From positions 1 through 21,066 of the IMG/VR virus record IMGVR_UViG_3300023109_000173: a stretch of 21,066 bases of DNA. One strand, given 5' to 3'. Below, one piece after another: positions 7,495-15,825 of the stretch. The translations under genes and the position numbers were made by a program. The notes under the pieces are model-generated. The model searched no databases. It had not been told where the DNA came from and saw nothing but the letters and a program-made list of their open reading frames with translations. Source of the DNA: a virus. The first letter of the stretch is position 1. Each line of letters opens with the position of its first letter.

Positions 7495-7989
7495 ATGGCT
7501 GTACTAACTAAAAATTTAAACTTTTTACAACCTACGGGATACAAGATTAGTATTGATAGAAAGAACTATCCTAACCTTGAATTCTTTTTACAAAGTATTG
7601 TTCACCCAGCAGTATCTGTAGCTCAAACTGAGGTTCCATATAAACGTACTGCTATTCATATGCCTGGTGATAAGATACTTTATGATGAAGTAACATTCGA
7701 GATGTTATTAGATGAAGATATGAATGCATATAAAGAGATGTACGGCTGGTTAGAAAGACTTGTTGAAGAAGGTGTTCAATCACCATCTAATAGATCAAAT
7801 AAGGTGCCTAGTTATTCTGATATAACTTTATCTATGTTATCAAGTCATAGTAATACAACTAATAAATTTATCTACCGAGATTGTATTCCAACAAATATAG
7901 GTAGTGTTAACTTGACTTCAGCTACAACAGATGTGGCATTTTTGACTATACCAGTATCATTTAGTTTCAGCTACTTTGATATTGTATAG
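7495..7989 (+). CDS. Tail-tube-like structural protein, gp19 paralogue
   Basis: A 164-residue protein with its own late promoter. Aligned by eye with the gp19 of this phage it shares the fold signature. It has GYKISID against LFKVTVN at the start and DKILYDEVTFEMLLDED against GDRTFEPWTVTIINTTD in the middle. Near the end it has RDCIPTNIGSVNLTSATTD against RGCFPTNVGAIDLNYDTTG, followed in both by a hydrophobic strand ending in a Y/F-rich tail. In T4 the gp19 fold is also used by the baseplate tube proteins gp48 and gp54, so this may be a tail tube initiator, a tail-end protein or a baseplate part. Which of these it is cannot be read from the sequence. The ATG at 7495 follows AAGGACAG. Confidence 0.7.
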   Translation: MAVLTKNLNFLQPTGYKISIDRKNYPNLEFFLQSIVHPAVSVAQTEVPYKRTAIHMPGDKILYDEVTFEMLLDEDMNAYKEMYGWLERLVEEGVQSPSNRSNKVPSYSDITLSMLSSHSNTTNKFIYRDCIPTNIGSVNLTSATTDVAFLTIPVSFSFSYFDIV

Positions 7990-8020
7990 ATAGTATTGTA
8001 ATTGATTATGGAGATATATT

Positions 8021-8464
8021 ATGAATCTGGAATCCGTTCTGGAAATGTGGAAAAAAGATAGTGTTATTGAACAATTTAACTTAGACGACACTAGCAGAAA
8101 TACACCAGCATTACACGCAAAATATTTAGAACTTCTTTCTATTGCTAAACTGCAATTAAAGAAAGCTGATCTTGCACAAAAATCCCTATTAAAGAAAAAA
8201 TGGCTTTACTATAATGGAAAGCTCACCCAAGATCAGATAGTTGAACTTGGTTGGGAATTCGATCCGTTTAATGGTCTTAAAGTCCTAAAAGGTGAAATGG
8301 ATTATTACTATGATGCTGATGTAGATATACAAAGATCAGAAGAAAAAATATTATATCATAAAACTATGATTGAAACATTAACAGAAATTGTTACTAATTT
8401 AAACTGGAGACATCAGACTATTGGTAATATGATCAAGTGGAGGCAATTTGAAGCCGGTGGATAA
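8021..8464 (+). CDS. uvsY: UvsY recombination mediator
   Basis: This 147-residue protein compares with T4 UvsY (137). UvsY helps load the UvsX recombinase onto single-stranded DNA covered with gp32. Family features are the start MNLESVLEMWKKDS, the basic Lys-rich middle (KKADLAQKSLLKKKW), the YYNG segment and the C-terminal end IGNMIKWRQFEAGG, which matches the T4 ending closely. The ribosome site is ATGGAG at 8008-8013. The 3' end overlaps uvsW by 17 bases, so the two are probably translated together. Transcription likely comes from the late promoter at 7450 or from further upstream; a degenerate TATAGATA overlaps the stop codon of the preceding gene. Confidence 0.9.
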   Translation: MNLESVLEMWKKDSVIEQFNLDDTSRNTPALHAKYLELLSIAKLQLKKADLAQKSLLKKKWLYYNGKLTQDQIVELGWEFDPFNGLKVLKGEMDYYYDADVDIQRSEEKILYHKTMIETLTEIVTNLNWRHQTIGNMIKWRQFEAGG

Positions 8465-9971
8465 GATTACACTAAAAAAGAAAAACCAGTCCGTAATGCA
8501 TATTCAGACAGATCCTGGTATAGCAAATGAATTAAGTGATTTTTTCTCATTCTTTGTGCCAGGTTATAAATTTATGCCAGCATTTAAAAATCGTATATGG
8601 GATGGTAAGATTAGATTGTTTAATGCGCAGTCTTGTGAGTTACCAGTAGGTCTATTCTCATATGTACAAGAGTTTGCTCAGCAGAGAAAGTATGTTGTAG
8701 AAGTTGAACACGATGCATACTATGGTAGACCAGATTCAGTTAATGATGTTGACTTAGGTGAACTTGCTACATTTGTAGAGGATCTTAACTTAACAAGTCG
8801 TGGTAATAAGATTGCTCCTAGAGAATATCAGATAGAGGCTATGGTTGAAGCTATTCACCGTAAACGAGCCATTCTATTAAGTCCAACTGGTTCTGGTAAA
8901 TCTCTTATAATCTATTTACTTATGCGGTGGTTGTTAGCCAGATCAACTAAGAAGGTTTTGGTTATTGTTCCAACCACATCACTAGTACAACAGATGTATG
9001 CGGACTTTGAAGATTATTCTAAATTTGATAAGACTTGGGATGTGGAACTAGAAGTACATAGAATTTACTCTGGTAAACCTAAGATGAATATGAGTCAGAG
9101 AGTATTTGTATCAACATGGCAATCTGTATATAAACTTCCAGGTGCATGGTTTGAGCAATTTGGTACAGTATTCGGCGATGAGTGTCACGGGTTTAAATCT
9201 AAATCTCTTACCGGTATTATGAACAAATCAAGAGAAGCCGAATATAGATTTGGCACAACTGGTACTCTTGATGGTACTCAGACACATAAATTAGTTTTAG
9301 AAGGTCTTTTTGGACGGATATATAATGTTACTACCACCAAGAAACTACAAGATGATAGTACACTAGCTGCATTAGATATTCAGATACTATTACTAAAATA
9401 CCCTGAAGATATTAGAAAGAATTTTGGTAAACAACAGTACCATGATGAATTAGACTATATTGTAAAAAACGAAGCAAGAAATAGACTTATATCAAATCTA
9501 GCAATAGATCAAGATGGTAATTCTTTGGTTCTTTTCCAGTATGTTGAGAAGCATGGAAAGGTGCTATATAATCTTATAAAGGATAAAGCACACGAACGTA
9601 GAAAAGTATTCTTTGTATCAGGTGAGACAGATACTAATGATCGTGAAGCAATTAGAAAGATTGTAGAGACACAAAAGAATGCAATTATTGTTGCAAGTTT
9701 AGGTACATTCTCTACAGGTATTAATATTAGAAATTTACATAATATTGTATTTGCATCACCTTCTAAATCTCAGATTAAAGTCCTACAGTCTATTGGACGA
9801 GGATTAAGAAATTCAGATGATGGATCAACTACTACTCTATATGACATAGCAGATGATCTACACTGGAAAAGCAGAAAAAATTATACACTAGTACATTCGG
9901 CAGAGAGAATAAAAATTTATGCCAGAGAATCATTTAATTATAAAATATATGAAATCGAGTTAAAAACATGA
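8448..9971 (+). CDS. uvsW: UvsW DNA/RNA helicase
   Basis: A 507-residue superfamily 2 helicase, the same size as T4 UvsW (503). It unwinds R-loops and branched recombination intermediates and helps shift replication from origin-dependent to recombination-dependent starts. Visible motifs are Walker A SPTGSGKS at 145-152, a DEAD-type DECH at 244-247, GTTGTLDG at 269-276 and motif VI QSIGRGLR at 447-454. The N-terminal 100 residues match the UvsW substrate-recognition region (FMPAFKNRIWDGKIRLF). The start is a TTG at 8448 with GGAGG just upstream. A later ATG near 8497 would remove conserved N-terminal sequence. The ATGA at the end overlaps the next gene. Confidence 0.95.
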   Translation: MKPVDKITLKKKNQSVMHIQTDPGIANELSDFFSFFVPGYKFMPAFKNRIWDGKIRLFNAQSCELPVGLFSYVQEFAQQRKYVVEVEHDAYYGRPDSVNDVDLGELATFVEDLNLTSRGNKIAPREYQIEAMVEAIHRKRAILLSPTGSGKSLIIYLLMRWLLARSTKKVLVIVPTTSLVQQMYADFEDYSKFDKTWDVELEVHRIYSGKPKMNMSQRVFVSTWQSVYKLPGAWFEQFGTVFGDECHGFKSKSLTGIMNKSREAEYRFGTTGTLDGTQTHKLVLEGLFGRIYNVTTTKKLQDDSTLAALDIQILLLKYPEDIRKNFGKQQYHDELDYIVKNEARNRLISNLAIDQDGNSLVLFQYVEKHGKVLYNLIKDKAHERRKVFFVSGETDTNDREAIRKIVETQKNAIIVASLGTFSTGINIRNLHNIVFASPSKSQIKVLQSIGRGLRNSDDGSTTTLYDIADDLHWKSRKNYTLVHSAERIKIYARESFNYKIYEIELKT

Positions 9972-10363
9972 GTGAAATAAGACAGTTTAAATTGGTTGAC
10001 GGATCAGAAATAGTTTGTGAAGTTATTGAATGGAATGATGATGCAACAGATGAGATAGTAATTAGAAATGCACTAGTAATACAGTATATGATGAGAGATG
10101 ATCATAGGCTATGTTCTATGAGACCATGGATGCTTCAGCAGGTCCAGAATGATTATCTACAAACACTTAATGCTGGACATATTACAGTAGATGCTAAACC
10201 AGCATTTGAGACTGTAGCTAACTATGAAGAAACAGTACAATTCTTACAAACCAACTTAGAAGATTTGGCTGAACAAGAATTAGATGATCTAGTGGACATG
10301 GACGAAGAAGATAAAAATAATATTCTTAGCTTCATCCAAGCAAGAAAAGACAAACTTCACTAG
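9968..10363 (+). CDS. Sm-like (LSm/Hfq-type) protein
   Basis: A 131-residue protein that starts inside the uvsW stop (ATGA). Its first 45 residues read like an Sm fold: FKLVDGSEIVCEVIEW (strands 1-2 with a glycine turn) and EIVIRNALVIQY (strand 3). The rest is acidic and probably helical. From memory, a crystal structure of an Sm-like protein of putative cyanophage origin, taken from ocean metagenome data, belongs to this kind of sequence. Sm-like proteins usually form rings and bind RNA, but no function is known to me for the phage version. It is the last gene before the gap ahead of gp55. The fold call is moderate; the role is open. Confidence 0.6.
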   Translation: MSEIRQFKLVDGSEIVCEVIEWNDDATDEIVIRNALVIQYMMRDDHRLCSMRPWMLQQVQNDYLQTLNAGHITVDAKPAFETVANYEETVQFLQTNLEDLAEQELDDLVDMDEEDKNNILSFIQARKDKLH

Positions 10364-10466
10364 TCTATCTCTCCTACCCCAAAATGCTTAATTTATTATA
10401 CCATAGTTTGCACAAAATGTAAACCCCTAAAATGCATTTTTTTTAACTTTTTTATTAATTTAATTG

Positions 10467-10495
10467 TTTACATATATTCTATTATGTGATATAAT
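10467..10495 (+). promoter_or_regulatory. Sigma70-type promoter for gp55
   Basis: TTTACA (10467-10472), a 17-base spacer, and a perfect TATAAT (10490-10495) preceded by TG one base earlier (extended -10). The start codon at 10519 lies 24 bases beyond the -10, so the leader is about 17 bases. The rest of the gap from 10364 is AT-rich with no further element I can support. Confidence 0.85.
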
Positions 10496-10518
10496 GGTTA
10501 TATTGAAAGGAGTCCATA

Positions 10519-11112
10519 ATGGCAAGAACTAAACGAGCTAGTATTCATTATGTCAATAACGCAGAATTTTCTAATAGTGTTGTAGAATATGTGAAAACTG
10601 TTATAGAAGCCAAGGACAAAGAACAACCGCTACCTATTGTACCAGATTATATTGCTCAGTGTTTCTTAAAGATCGCTGAAGGTTTATCTCATAAATCAAA
10701 CTTTATTCGCTACACATATCGCGAAGAAATGGTAATGGACGCAGTTGAGAATTGTTTAAGAGCAGTTGAGAATTATAACATTGAAGCCGCTACACGTACA
10801 GGTAAGCCTAATGCCTTTGCTTACTTTACACAAATTAGTTGGTATGCATTTCTAAGACGTATTGCAAAGGAGAAAAAGCAACAAGAGATTAAATATAAAT
10901 ACCTTACATCATCTGGTGTAGAAGCCTTTATGAGTATAGACATGTCTGAAGAATTCAGTAAACTTGTCGCAGCTAACTATGTCGATATATTGAAAGATAG
11001 AATTGAAAAAGTTAAAGAAGCTGATCAGGTTGTTAAGGAACTTGTAAAGAAAGAAAAGCGTAAGAAACGTGAAACAAAAGTGGACTCAGATTTAAGTGAG
11101 TTTATTAAATGA
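10519..11112 (+). CDS. gp55: Late-transcription sigma factor gp55
   Basis: A 197-residue divergent sigma-like protein (T4 gp55 has 185). In T4, gp55 binds host RNA polymerase core, recognises TATAAATA and, with gp33 and the gp45 clamp, directs late transcription. Hallmarks here are IHYVNNAEFSNSVVEY at the start, LKIAEGLSHKSNFIRYTYRE, and the region-2-like KPNAFAYFTQISWYAFLRRI with the following basic KEKKQQ. The C-terminal part is a Lys-rich helix. AAGGAG lies about eight bases before the ATG. It is driven by a sigma70-type promoter, and its presumed targets are the three late promoters in this window. The stop overlaps gp47. Confidence 0.94.
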   Translation: MARTKRASIHYVNNAEFSNSVVEYVKTVIEAKDKEQPLPIVPDYIAQCFLKIAEGLSHKSNFIRYTYREEMVMDAVENCLRAVENYNIEAATRTGKPNAFAYFTQISWYAFLRRIAKEKKQQEIKYKYLTSSGVEAFMSIDMSEEFSKLVAANYVDILKDRIEKVKEADQVVKELVKKEKRKKRETKVDSDLSEFIK

Positions 11113-12170
11113 AGATTGCGATATTAAATGACACTCATTGTGGTATTAGGAATAGCTCTGACATATTCCTCGATAATGCGGAGAAATTTTTCACAGATGT
11201 ATTTTTTCCTTATCTTATGGAAAACGGTATTTCTCATATCGTTCACCTTGGTGATTATTTCGATAACAGGAAGTTTATTAATTTCCGTGCCCTTAATCGT
11301 AATCGTCAATTCTTTCTTGCAAAGTTAAGAGAACATAAAATTACTATGGATATTATCTGTGGTAACCATGATACATTCTATAAGAATACTAATGAACTTA
11401 ACAGTCTTAAAGAACTACTTGGTCACTATATGAATGAGATCCATATTATACATCAGCCTACTGTGATGGATTATGATGGTTTAAAAATGGCATTACTACC
11501 ATGGATATGCCCTGAGAATGAAAAGGAATCACTTGATTTTATAAGAAACTGTAAAGCAGATGTTCTTGGTGGACATTTAGAACTAGATGGTTTTGATATG
11601 ATGAAAGGTATACCAAACACTCATGGTATGGATCCTAGTTTGTTTAGTAGATTTGAGTCAGTTTACTCTGGTCACTTCCATACTAAATCAACTCAAGGCA
11701 ATATAACATATCTTGGTTCTCAGTTAGAGTTTACTTGGTCAGATGCTCATGATAACAAATACTTCCATATATTAGATACTAATACTCGTGATCTAATAGA
11801 AGTAAGAAATCCTCATACTATATTCCATCGTATTCATTATGATGATACTCAAGTTAACTTTGACGATTATGATGTAAAGCAAGTAGATAATAAGTTTGTT
11901 AAAATTGTAGTTATAAACAAAACTGATCTATTTACTTTTGACCGGTTTGTTGATAGAATACAAAATAGGCCAATTCACGAGTTGAAGATTGCTGAGAACT
12001 TTGCGGAGTTTCTTGGTGACGCTGTTGAAGATGAGGGTATATCTGTGGAAGAAACTACAGAATTACTTGATAGCTATATTGATAATGTTGAGACTGATCT
12101 CAGCAAAGATAGGCTAAAATCTAGTATGCGGGACCTATTTACTGAGGCGAATGCACTGGAAATAGCATGA
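11109..12170 (+). CDS. gp47: Recombination endonuclease subunit gp47 (Mre11/SbcD-like)
   Basis: A 353-residue metallophosphoesterase (T4 gp47 has 339). With gp46 it forms the nuclease complex that processes DNA ends for recombination-dependent replication and host DNA breakdown. Metal-binding motifs are all present: D8-T-H10, H46-LGD-YFD52, GNHD at 85-88, GGH at 154-156 and SGHFH at 187-191. The ATG lies in the ATGA overlap with gp55, and the gene ends in an ATGA overlap with gp46, so 55-47-46 form one translationally coupled unit. Confidence 0.96.
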   Translation: MKIAILNDTHCGIRNSSDIFLDNAEKFFTDVFFPYLMENGISHIVHLGDYFDNRKFINFRALNRNRQFFLAKLREHKITMDIICGNHDTFYKNTNELNSLKELLGHYMNEIHIIHQPTVMDYDGLKMALLPWICPENEKESLDFIRNCKADVLGGHLELDGFDMMKGIPNTHGMDPSLFSRFESVYSGHFHTKSTQGNITYLGSQLEFTWSDAHDNKYFHILDTNTRDLIEVRNPHTIFHRIHYDDTQVNFDDYDVKQVDNKFVKIVVINKTDLFTFDRFVDRIQNRPIHELKIAENFAEFLGDAVEDEGISVEETTELLDSYIDNVETDLSKDRLKSSMRDLFTEANALEIA

Positions 12171-13882
12171 TCATTTTTAGAACACTACGTTATAAGAACC
12201 TATTATCATCTGGTAATAACTGGACTAAGATTAACTTTACTGATACTAAATCAACTCTTGTTGTTGGTCATAATGGTGCTGGTAAATCTACAATGTTGGA
12301 TGCTCTATCCTTTTCATTGTTTGGTAAACCACACCGTAATATCGGCAAACCACAATTGGTCAATTCTATTAATAAGAAAGACTGTATTGTTGAAGTAGAA
12401 TTTAGTATTGGTAAGTCAAACTTTAAAGTTATTCGTGGAGCAAAACCTAACATCTTTGAAATATGGAAAGATGGTGTTATGGTAAATCAAGCATCTCATG
12501 CTAGAGAATACCAAAAGATACTAGAACAAAATATTTTAAAGTTAAATCATAAATCTTTTCACCAGATTATTGTACTTGGTTCATCATCTTTTATTCCGTT
12601 TATGCAATTGACTTCTCAACATAGACGTGATGTTATTGAAGACCTTTTGGATATTAATATCTTTTCTAAGATGAATTCTATTATTAAAGAAAAGAATGCA
12701 ATAATCAAAGACAAGATCCGTGAAGTAACTTATGAGATTGATCTATTAAAAGAAAAGATTGATCTACAGCGTAAGTATATCAGAGAAGTTGAGAACCTAA
12801 GTGGTGAGCAAATTAAAGATAAGGAAGATGAAGCTGTACTTGCTCAAGAAAGTATAGTTAATATCCAACTTTCAAATGCTATACTATCAAGAGATGTTTC
12901 TGAATTATCTGAGACACTTCAAGATGATCTTAAAAAAGCTAATGACAAGAAAACATCATTACTTCATTATCAAGCTACATTTAATCAACAGATTAAGACT
13001 GTTGTTAAAGAAGCAAAATTCTTTGAAGAGAATGAAAGTTGTCCTACTTGTGAACAAGATATTGATGATGATCTAAGAACATCTAAACTTGAATTAGCTA
13101 AAGGTAAAGCTGGTGAACTTAATACAGCACTATCTAAAGCCAATGATCAAGCTAGTGAAGTTGAAGAAACTCTTTCAAGCCTTAGTGATATTGCTAAGAA
13201 AGTTTCTGATAAGCAAAATGATATTAACAATAATAATAAAGAGATTAGCAGACTACAAACAACTATTACCAATCTATCTAAAGCTATTGATAATATCCGT
13301 GGCAAAGATGGTGATATTTCTATTGAAAAAGATAAACTACAAGAATTAAATGATACACGTGAATCTTCCTTTGAGAGCCGCCTAGTATCAAACGAAACTC
13401 TTTCATACAATATTGCTATGAGTGAGATGCTTAAAGATACTGGTATTAAGACTAAAATTATCAAACAGTATCTACCTGTAATGAATAAGCTAGTAAATCA
13501 ATATCTACAAACACTAGACTTCTTTGTTCACTTTAACTTGGATGAAAACTTCCAAGAGACTATTAGATCAAGACATCGTGACGAATTCTCATATGATTCA
13601 TTCTCTGAGGGTGAGAAGCAACGTATTGATCTGGCACTACTCTTTACTTGGCGAATGATTGCTAAGATGAAGAATTCTGTAGCCACAAACCTATTGATCC
13701 TAGATGAGACTTTTGACTCAAGCTTAGATCATGAAGGTGTAGACAATCTAATGAAGATTATATACACACTCGGTGAAGAAACCAATGTCTTTGTTATTTC
13801 ACATAAAGGTGAAATACTTGACGGAAAGTTTGAGAGGAAGATTGAATTCTTTAAAGAAAAAAACTTTAGCAAAATCAAATAA
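12167..13882 (+). CDS. gp46: Recombination endonuclease subunit gp46 (Rad50/SbcC-like)
   Basis: A 571-residue ABC-type SMC ATPase (T4 gp46 has 560), partner of gp47. The N-terminal Walker A is GHNGAGKS at 34-41. Two coiled-coil arms (about 165-290 and 300-410) flank a zinc hook CPTC at 292-295. The signature motif is SFSEGEKQR at 478-486, Walker B is LLILDETFDSSLD (509-521), and the switch His is His546 in VISHK. All residues needed for ATP hydrolysis and hook dimerisation are present. The start is the ATG in the ATGA overlap with gp47. Confidence 0.97.
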   Translation: MIIFRTLRYKNLLSSGNNWTKINFTDTKSTLVVGHNGAGKSTMLDALSFSLFGKPHRNIGKPQLVNSINKKDCIVEVEFSIGKSNFKVIRGAKPNIFEIWKDGVMVNQASHAREYQKILEQNILKLNHKSFHQIIVLGSSSFIPFMQLTSQHRRDVIEDLLDINIFSKMNSIIKEKNAIIKDKIREVTYEIDLLKEKIDLQRKYIREVENLSGEQIKDKEDEAVLAQESIVNIQLSNAILSRDVSELSETLQDDLKKANDKKTSLLHYQATFNQQIKTVVKEAKFFEENESCPTCEQDIDDDLRTSKLELAKGKAGELNTALSKANDQASEVEETLSSLSDIAKKVSDKQNDINNNNKEISRLQTTITNLSKAIDNIRGKDGDISIEKDKLQELNDTRESSFESRLVSNETLSYNIAMSEMLKDTGIKTKIIKQYLPVMNKLVNQYLQTLDFFVHFNLDENFQETIRSRHRDEFSYDSFSEGEKQRIDLALLFTWRMIAKMKNSVATNLLILDETFDSSLDHEGVDNLMKIIYTLGEETNVFVISHKGEILDGKFERKIEFFKEKNFSKIK

Positions 13883-13887
13883 AATGC

Positions 13888-13916
13888 TTTACTTTTTCTT
13901 CCAATTGAACTATAAT
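13888..13916 (+). promoter_or_regulatory. Sigma70-type promoter for gp45
   Basis: TTTACT (13888-13893), a 17-base spacer, and a perfect TATAAT (13911-13916), starting six bases after the gp46 stop. The gp45 ATG lies 29 bases beyond the -10. The upstream TGCTTTA resembles a T4 MotA box, but its distance to the -10 is too large for that class. Confidence 0.85.
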
Positions 13917-13944
13917 AACTATATTATAACATGGAGCCATTATT

Positions 13945-14619
13945 ATGGAATTATCTGAAAACACACTATCCATCCTTAAAAACTATGCTGGTATTAATTC
14001 CAACATTGTTATTGATGCTGGTAATACTATTAAGACTATATCTGAAGCAAAGAATGTTATGTCTACTGCGGCAATCCGTGAAGATTTCCCACAACAGTTT
14101 GGCATATATGATCTGAATGAATTCCTAGGTGTGCTATCACTTGTTGATACACCTAACTTAAATTTCTCAGATGACTTTGTAACAGTAAGTGATTCGTCTG
14201 GTCGCAGTAAAGTAAAATACTTTTACTCAGATCCAGATATGTTAACTAAACCTGGCAAAGATGTAAAAATGCCTAATGCTGATGTTAACTTTGCTTTAGA
14301 TGCTGACACTCTTAGTAGAATTAAACGTGCTGCAAGTACACTAGGTCACACTGATGTGTCTATTACTGGCAAAGATGGTGTTCTAAGTTTATCAATTATT
14401 GATAGTAAGAATGCAACTTGTAATGCATATACAATTGATATTGCTGGTGACTTTGATTCAACACCATTTAACTTTATACTTAATATTGCTAACTTGAAGA
14501 TTATGCCAGGTGACTATGAAGTTGCTATATCTTCAAAACTAATCTCGCATTTCACCAATAAGGAATATGGTATTTCATATTGGATTGCACTTGATAAATC
14601 ATCTACATACGGAGAATAA
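13945..14619 (+). CDS. gp45: Sliding clamp gp45
   Basis: A 224-residue processivity clamp (T4 gp45 has 228). It forms the trimeric ring that tethers polymerase gp43 to DNA and, in T4, also activates late transcription by contacting gp55 and gp33. Family segments include MELSENTLSILKNYAGIN at the start, AIREDFPQQFGIYDLNEFLG and LSLVDTPNLNFSDDF in the first half, and ADTLSRIKRAASTLGHTD and FNFILNIANLKIMPGDYEV in the second. The ribosome site is ATGGAG at 13931-13936, which itself contains an out-of-frame ATG. It has its own promoter and is followed one base later by a small gene. Confidence 0.95.
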   Translation: MELSENTLSILKNYAGINSNIVIDAGNTIKTISEAKNVMSTAAIREDFPQQFGIYDLNEFLGVLSLVDTPNLNFSDDFVTVSDSSGRSKVKYFYSDPDMLTKPGKDVKMPNADVNFALDADTLSRIKRAASTLGHTDVSITGKDGVLSLSIIDSKNATCNAYTIDIAGDFDSTPFNFILNIANLKIMPGDYEVAISSKLISHFTNKEYGISYWIALDKSSTYGE

Positions 14620-14620
14620 G

Positions 14621-14830
14621 ATGGCTAAAAATAATAATGAACATACGGAAACCTATACACTTATGGCTCAGATTGGTCGTAGTACGGTTGCTGTAATTGA
14701 TGCAGTCGTCCAACGTGGTGGTTTTCGTGGTGAAGAATTAAGTACAATTGGAACATTACGTGATCAGTGTATTCAAGCTATATCCATATCAGAAGCATTT
14801 GAAGCTAATGACGCTTCTGAGAAAGAATAG
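14621..14830 (+). CDS. Unrecognised 69-residue protein between gp45 and gp44
   Basis: The ATG at 14621 lies one base after the gp45 stop, with GGAG at 14611-14614 inside the last gp45 codons, so it is probably co-translated with the clamp. The frame stays open upstream, but that part only shadows gp45. The protein has a polar start, a short helical core (MAQIGRSTVAVIDAVVQRGG) and a helical second half with an acidic tail. I do not recognise the family. In T4, small genes near the clamp gene include rpbA (an RNA polymerase-binding protein), but this one is shorter, lies on the other side of gp45, and shows no resemblance I can see. Confidence 0.75.
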   Translation: MAKNNNEHTETYTLMAQIGRSTVAVIDAVVQRGGFRGEELSTIGTLRDQCIQAISISEAFEANDASEKE

Positions 14831-14832
14831 GG

Positions 14833-14861
14833 TTTACAATCTTCCTTAACTATTATATAAT
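14833..14861 (+). promoter_or_regulatory. Sigma70-type promoter for gp44
   Basis: TTTACA (14833-14838), a 17-base spacer, and a perfect TATAAT (14856-14861), starting three bases after the stop of the 69-residue protein. The gp44 start codon lies 26 bases beyond the -10. It probably drives the run from gp44 through regA. Confidence 0.85.
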
Positions 14862-14886
14862 GTATTTCTTGATATGGAGAATGTGA

Positions 14887-15825
14887 ATGTCTAATGACTT
14901 TTTATGGGTAGAAAAATACAGACCAAAAACAATTGGTGAAACAATTCTACCTTCTGATTTAAAAGCTACTTTTCAAAAGATAGTTGAGACCGGTGAAGTT
15001 CCTAATATGCTCTTTACTGGCTCAGCTGGTCTTGGTAAAACAACTGTAGCAAAAGCCCTTTGTAATGAACTTGGTTTGGATTATATCCTAGTCAATGGTT
15101 CAGAAGAAGGCAATATAGAAACCTTACGTGGTAAGATCAAGCAGTTTGCTTCGTCTATATCATTACAAGGTGGATATAAAGTAGTTATCCTTGATGAGGC
15201 TGACTATCTAAACCCACAGTCAACACAACCTGCGTTGCGTGGTTTTATAGAAGAATTTTCTAATAACTGTAGGTTTATATTAACTTGTAACTTTAAGAAT
15301 AGAATCATTGAGCCACTACATTCTCGGTGTGGTGTATATGAATTTAATACTTCCAAAAAAGATATGGCAGCACTAGCTGGTAACTTTATGGATAGACTAA
15401 AGAAAATCTTAGAAATAGAAAGTGTTGAATATAATGAAAAAGATGCGGCTGATATCATACTTAAATATGCTCCGGACTGGCGTAGAATACTTAATGAGGC
15501 ACAACGCCATGGAAACAGCGGGATTCTTACTACTAATAGTAGGTTGGATGGTTCTGGTAACCAGTATGACGTTCTAATGACATACCTAAAAGGTAAAGAT
15601 TTTAAGAAGATGCGCTCATGGGTTGTTAATAATATTGATGTAGATGCTTCTGCTATCTTCCGTGGTATCTATGACAACATGGCTAATACAGTATCTCCTC
15701 AATCTATACCACAACTGGTTCTTATTCTAGCTGATTATCAATATAAGAATGCCTTTGTTGCAGATCACGAATTAAATGTTGTTGCTTGTATGACTGAAGT
15801 AATGGCTAATGTGGAGTTTGCTTAA
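14887..15825 (+). CDS. gp44: Clamp loader large subunit gp44
   Basis: A 312-residue AAA+ ATPase (T4 gp44 has 319). Four gp44 and one gp62 open the gp45 ring and load it onto primed DNA. Motifs are the N-terminal WVEKYRPKTI, Walker A GSAGLGKT (45-52), Walker B VVILDEAD (99-106), sensor 1 TCN (133-135) and the SRC arginine-finger motif (146-148). The ribosome site ATGGAG lies 8-13 bases upstream, and between it and the start is a minimal AUG-UGA. The gene ends in a one-base TAATG overlap with the exonuclease gene; gp62 is not next to it here. Confidence 0.95.
   Translation: MSNDFLWVEKYRPKTIGETILPSDLKATFQKIVETGEVPNMLFTGSAGLGKTTVAKALCNELGLDYILVNGSEEGNIETLRGKIKQFASSISLQGGYKVVILDEADYLNPQSTQPALRGFIEEFSNNCRFILTCNFKNRIIEPLHSRCGVYEFNTSKKDMAALAGNFMDRLKKILEIESVEYNEKDAADIILKYAPDWRRILNEAQRHGNSGILTTNSRLDGSGNQYDVLMTYLKGKDFKKMRSWVVNNIDVDASAIFRGIYDNMANTVSPQSIPQLVLILADYQYKNAFVADHELNVVACMTEVMANVEFA

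Noticed and set aside
7378-8020. Replication origin like T4 ori(uvsY)
   Set aside because: No MotA-type promoter or clear unwinding element could be supported next to uvsY; only the late promoter and terminator are visible.
10429-10444. Palindrome AAAATGCATTTT followed by Ts as a possible terminator
   Set aside because: The stem would have only four A-T pairs; it is too weak.
10894-10901. TATAAATA inside gp55
   Set aside because: It lacks the TTGT extension shared by the three intergenic copies, lies mid-gene and encodes Lys-Tyr codons.
13885-13891. TGCTTTA resembling a T4 MotA box before gp45
   Set aside because: The gap to TATAAT is 19 bases; MotA promoters need about 12. The -35 TTTACT with a 17-base spacer explains the site better.
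13931-14116. A 61-codon frame starting at the ATG inside the gp45 ribosome site
   Set aside because: It overlaps gp45 out of frame and has low-complexity Leu-rich content; the ATG is better read as part of ATGGAG.
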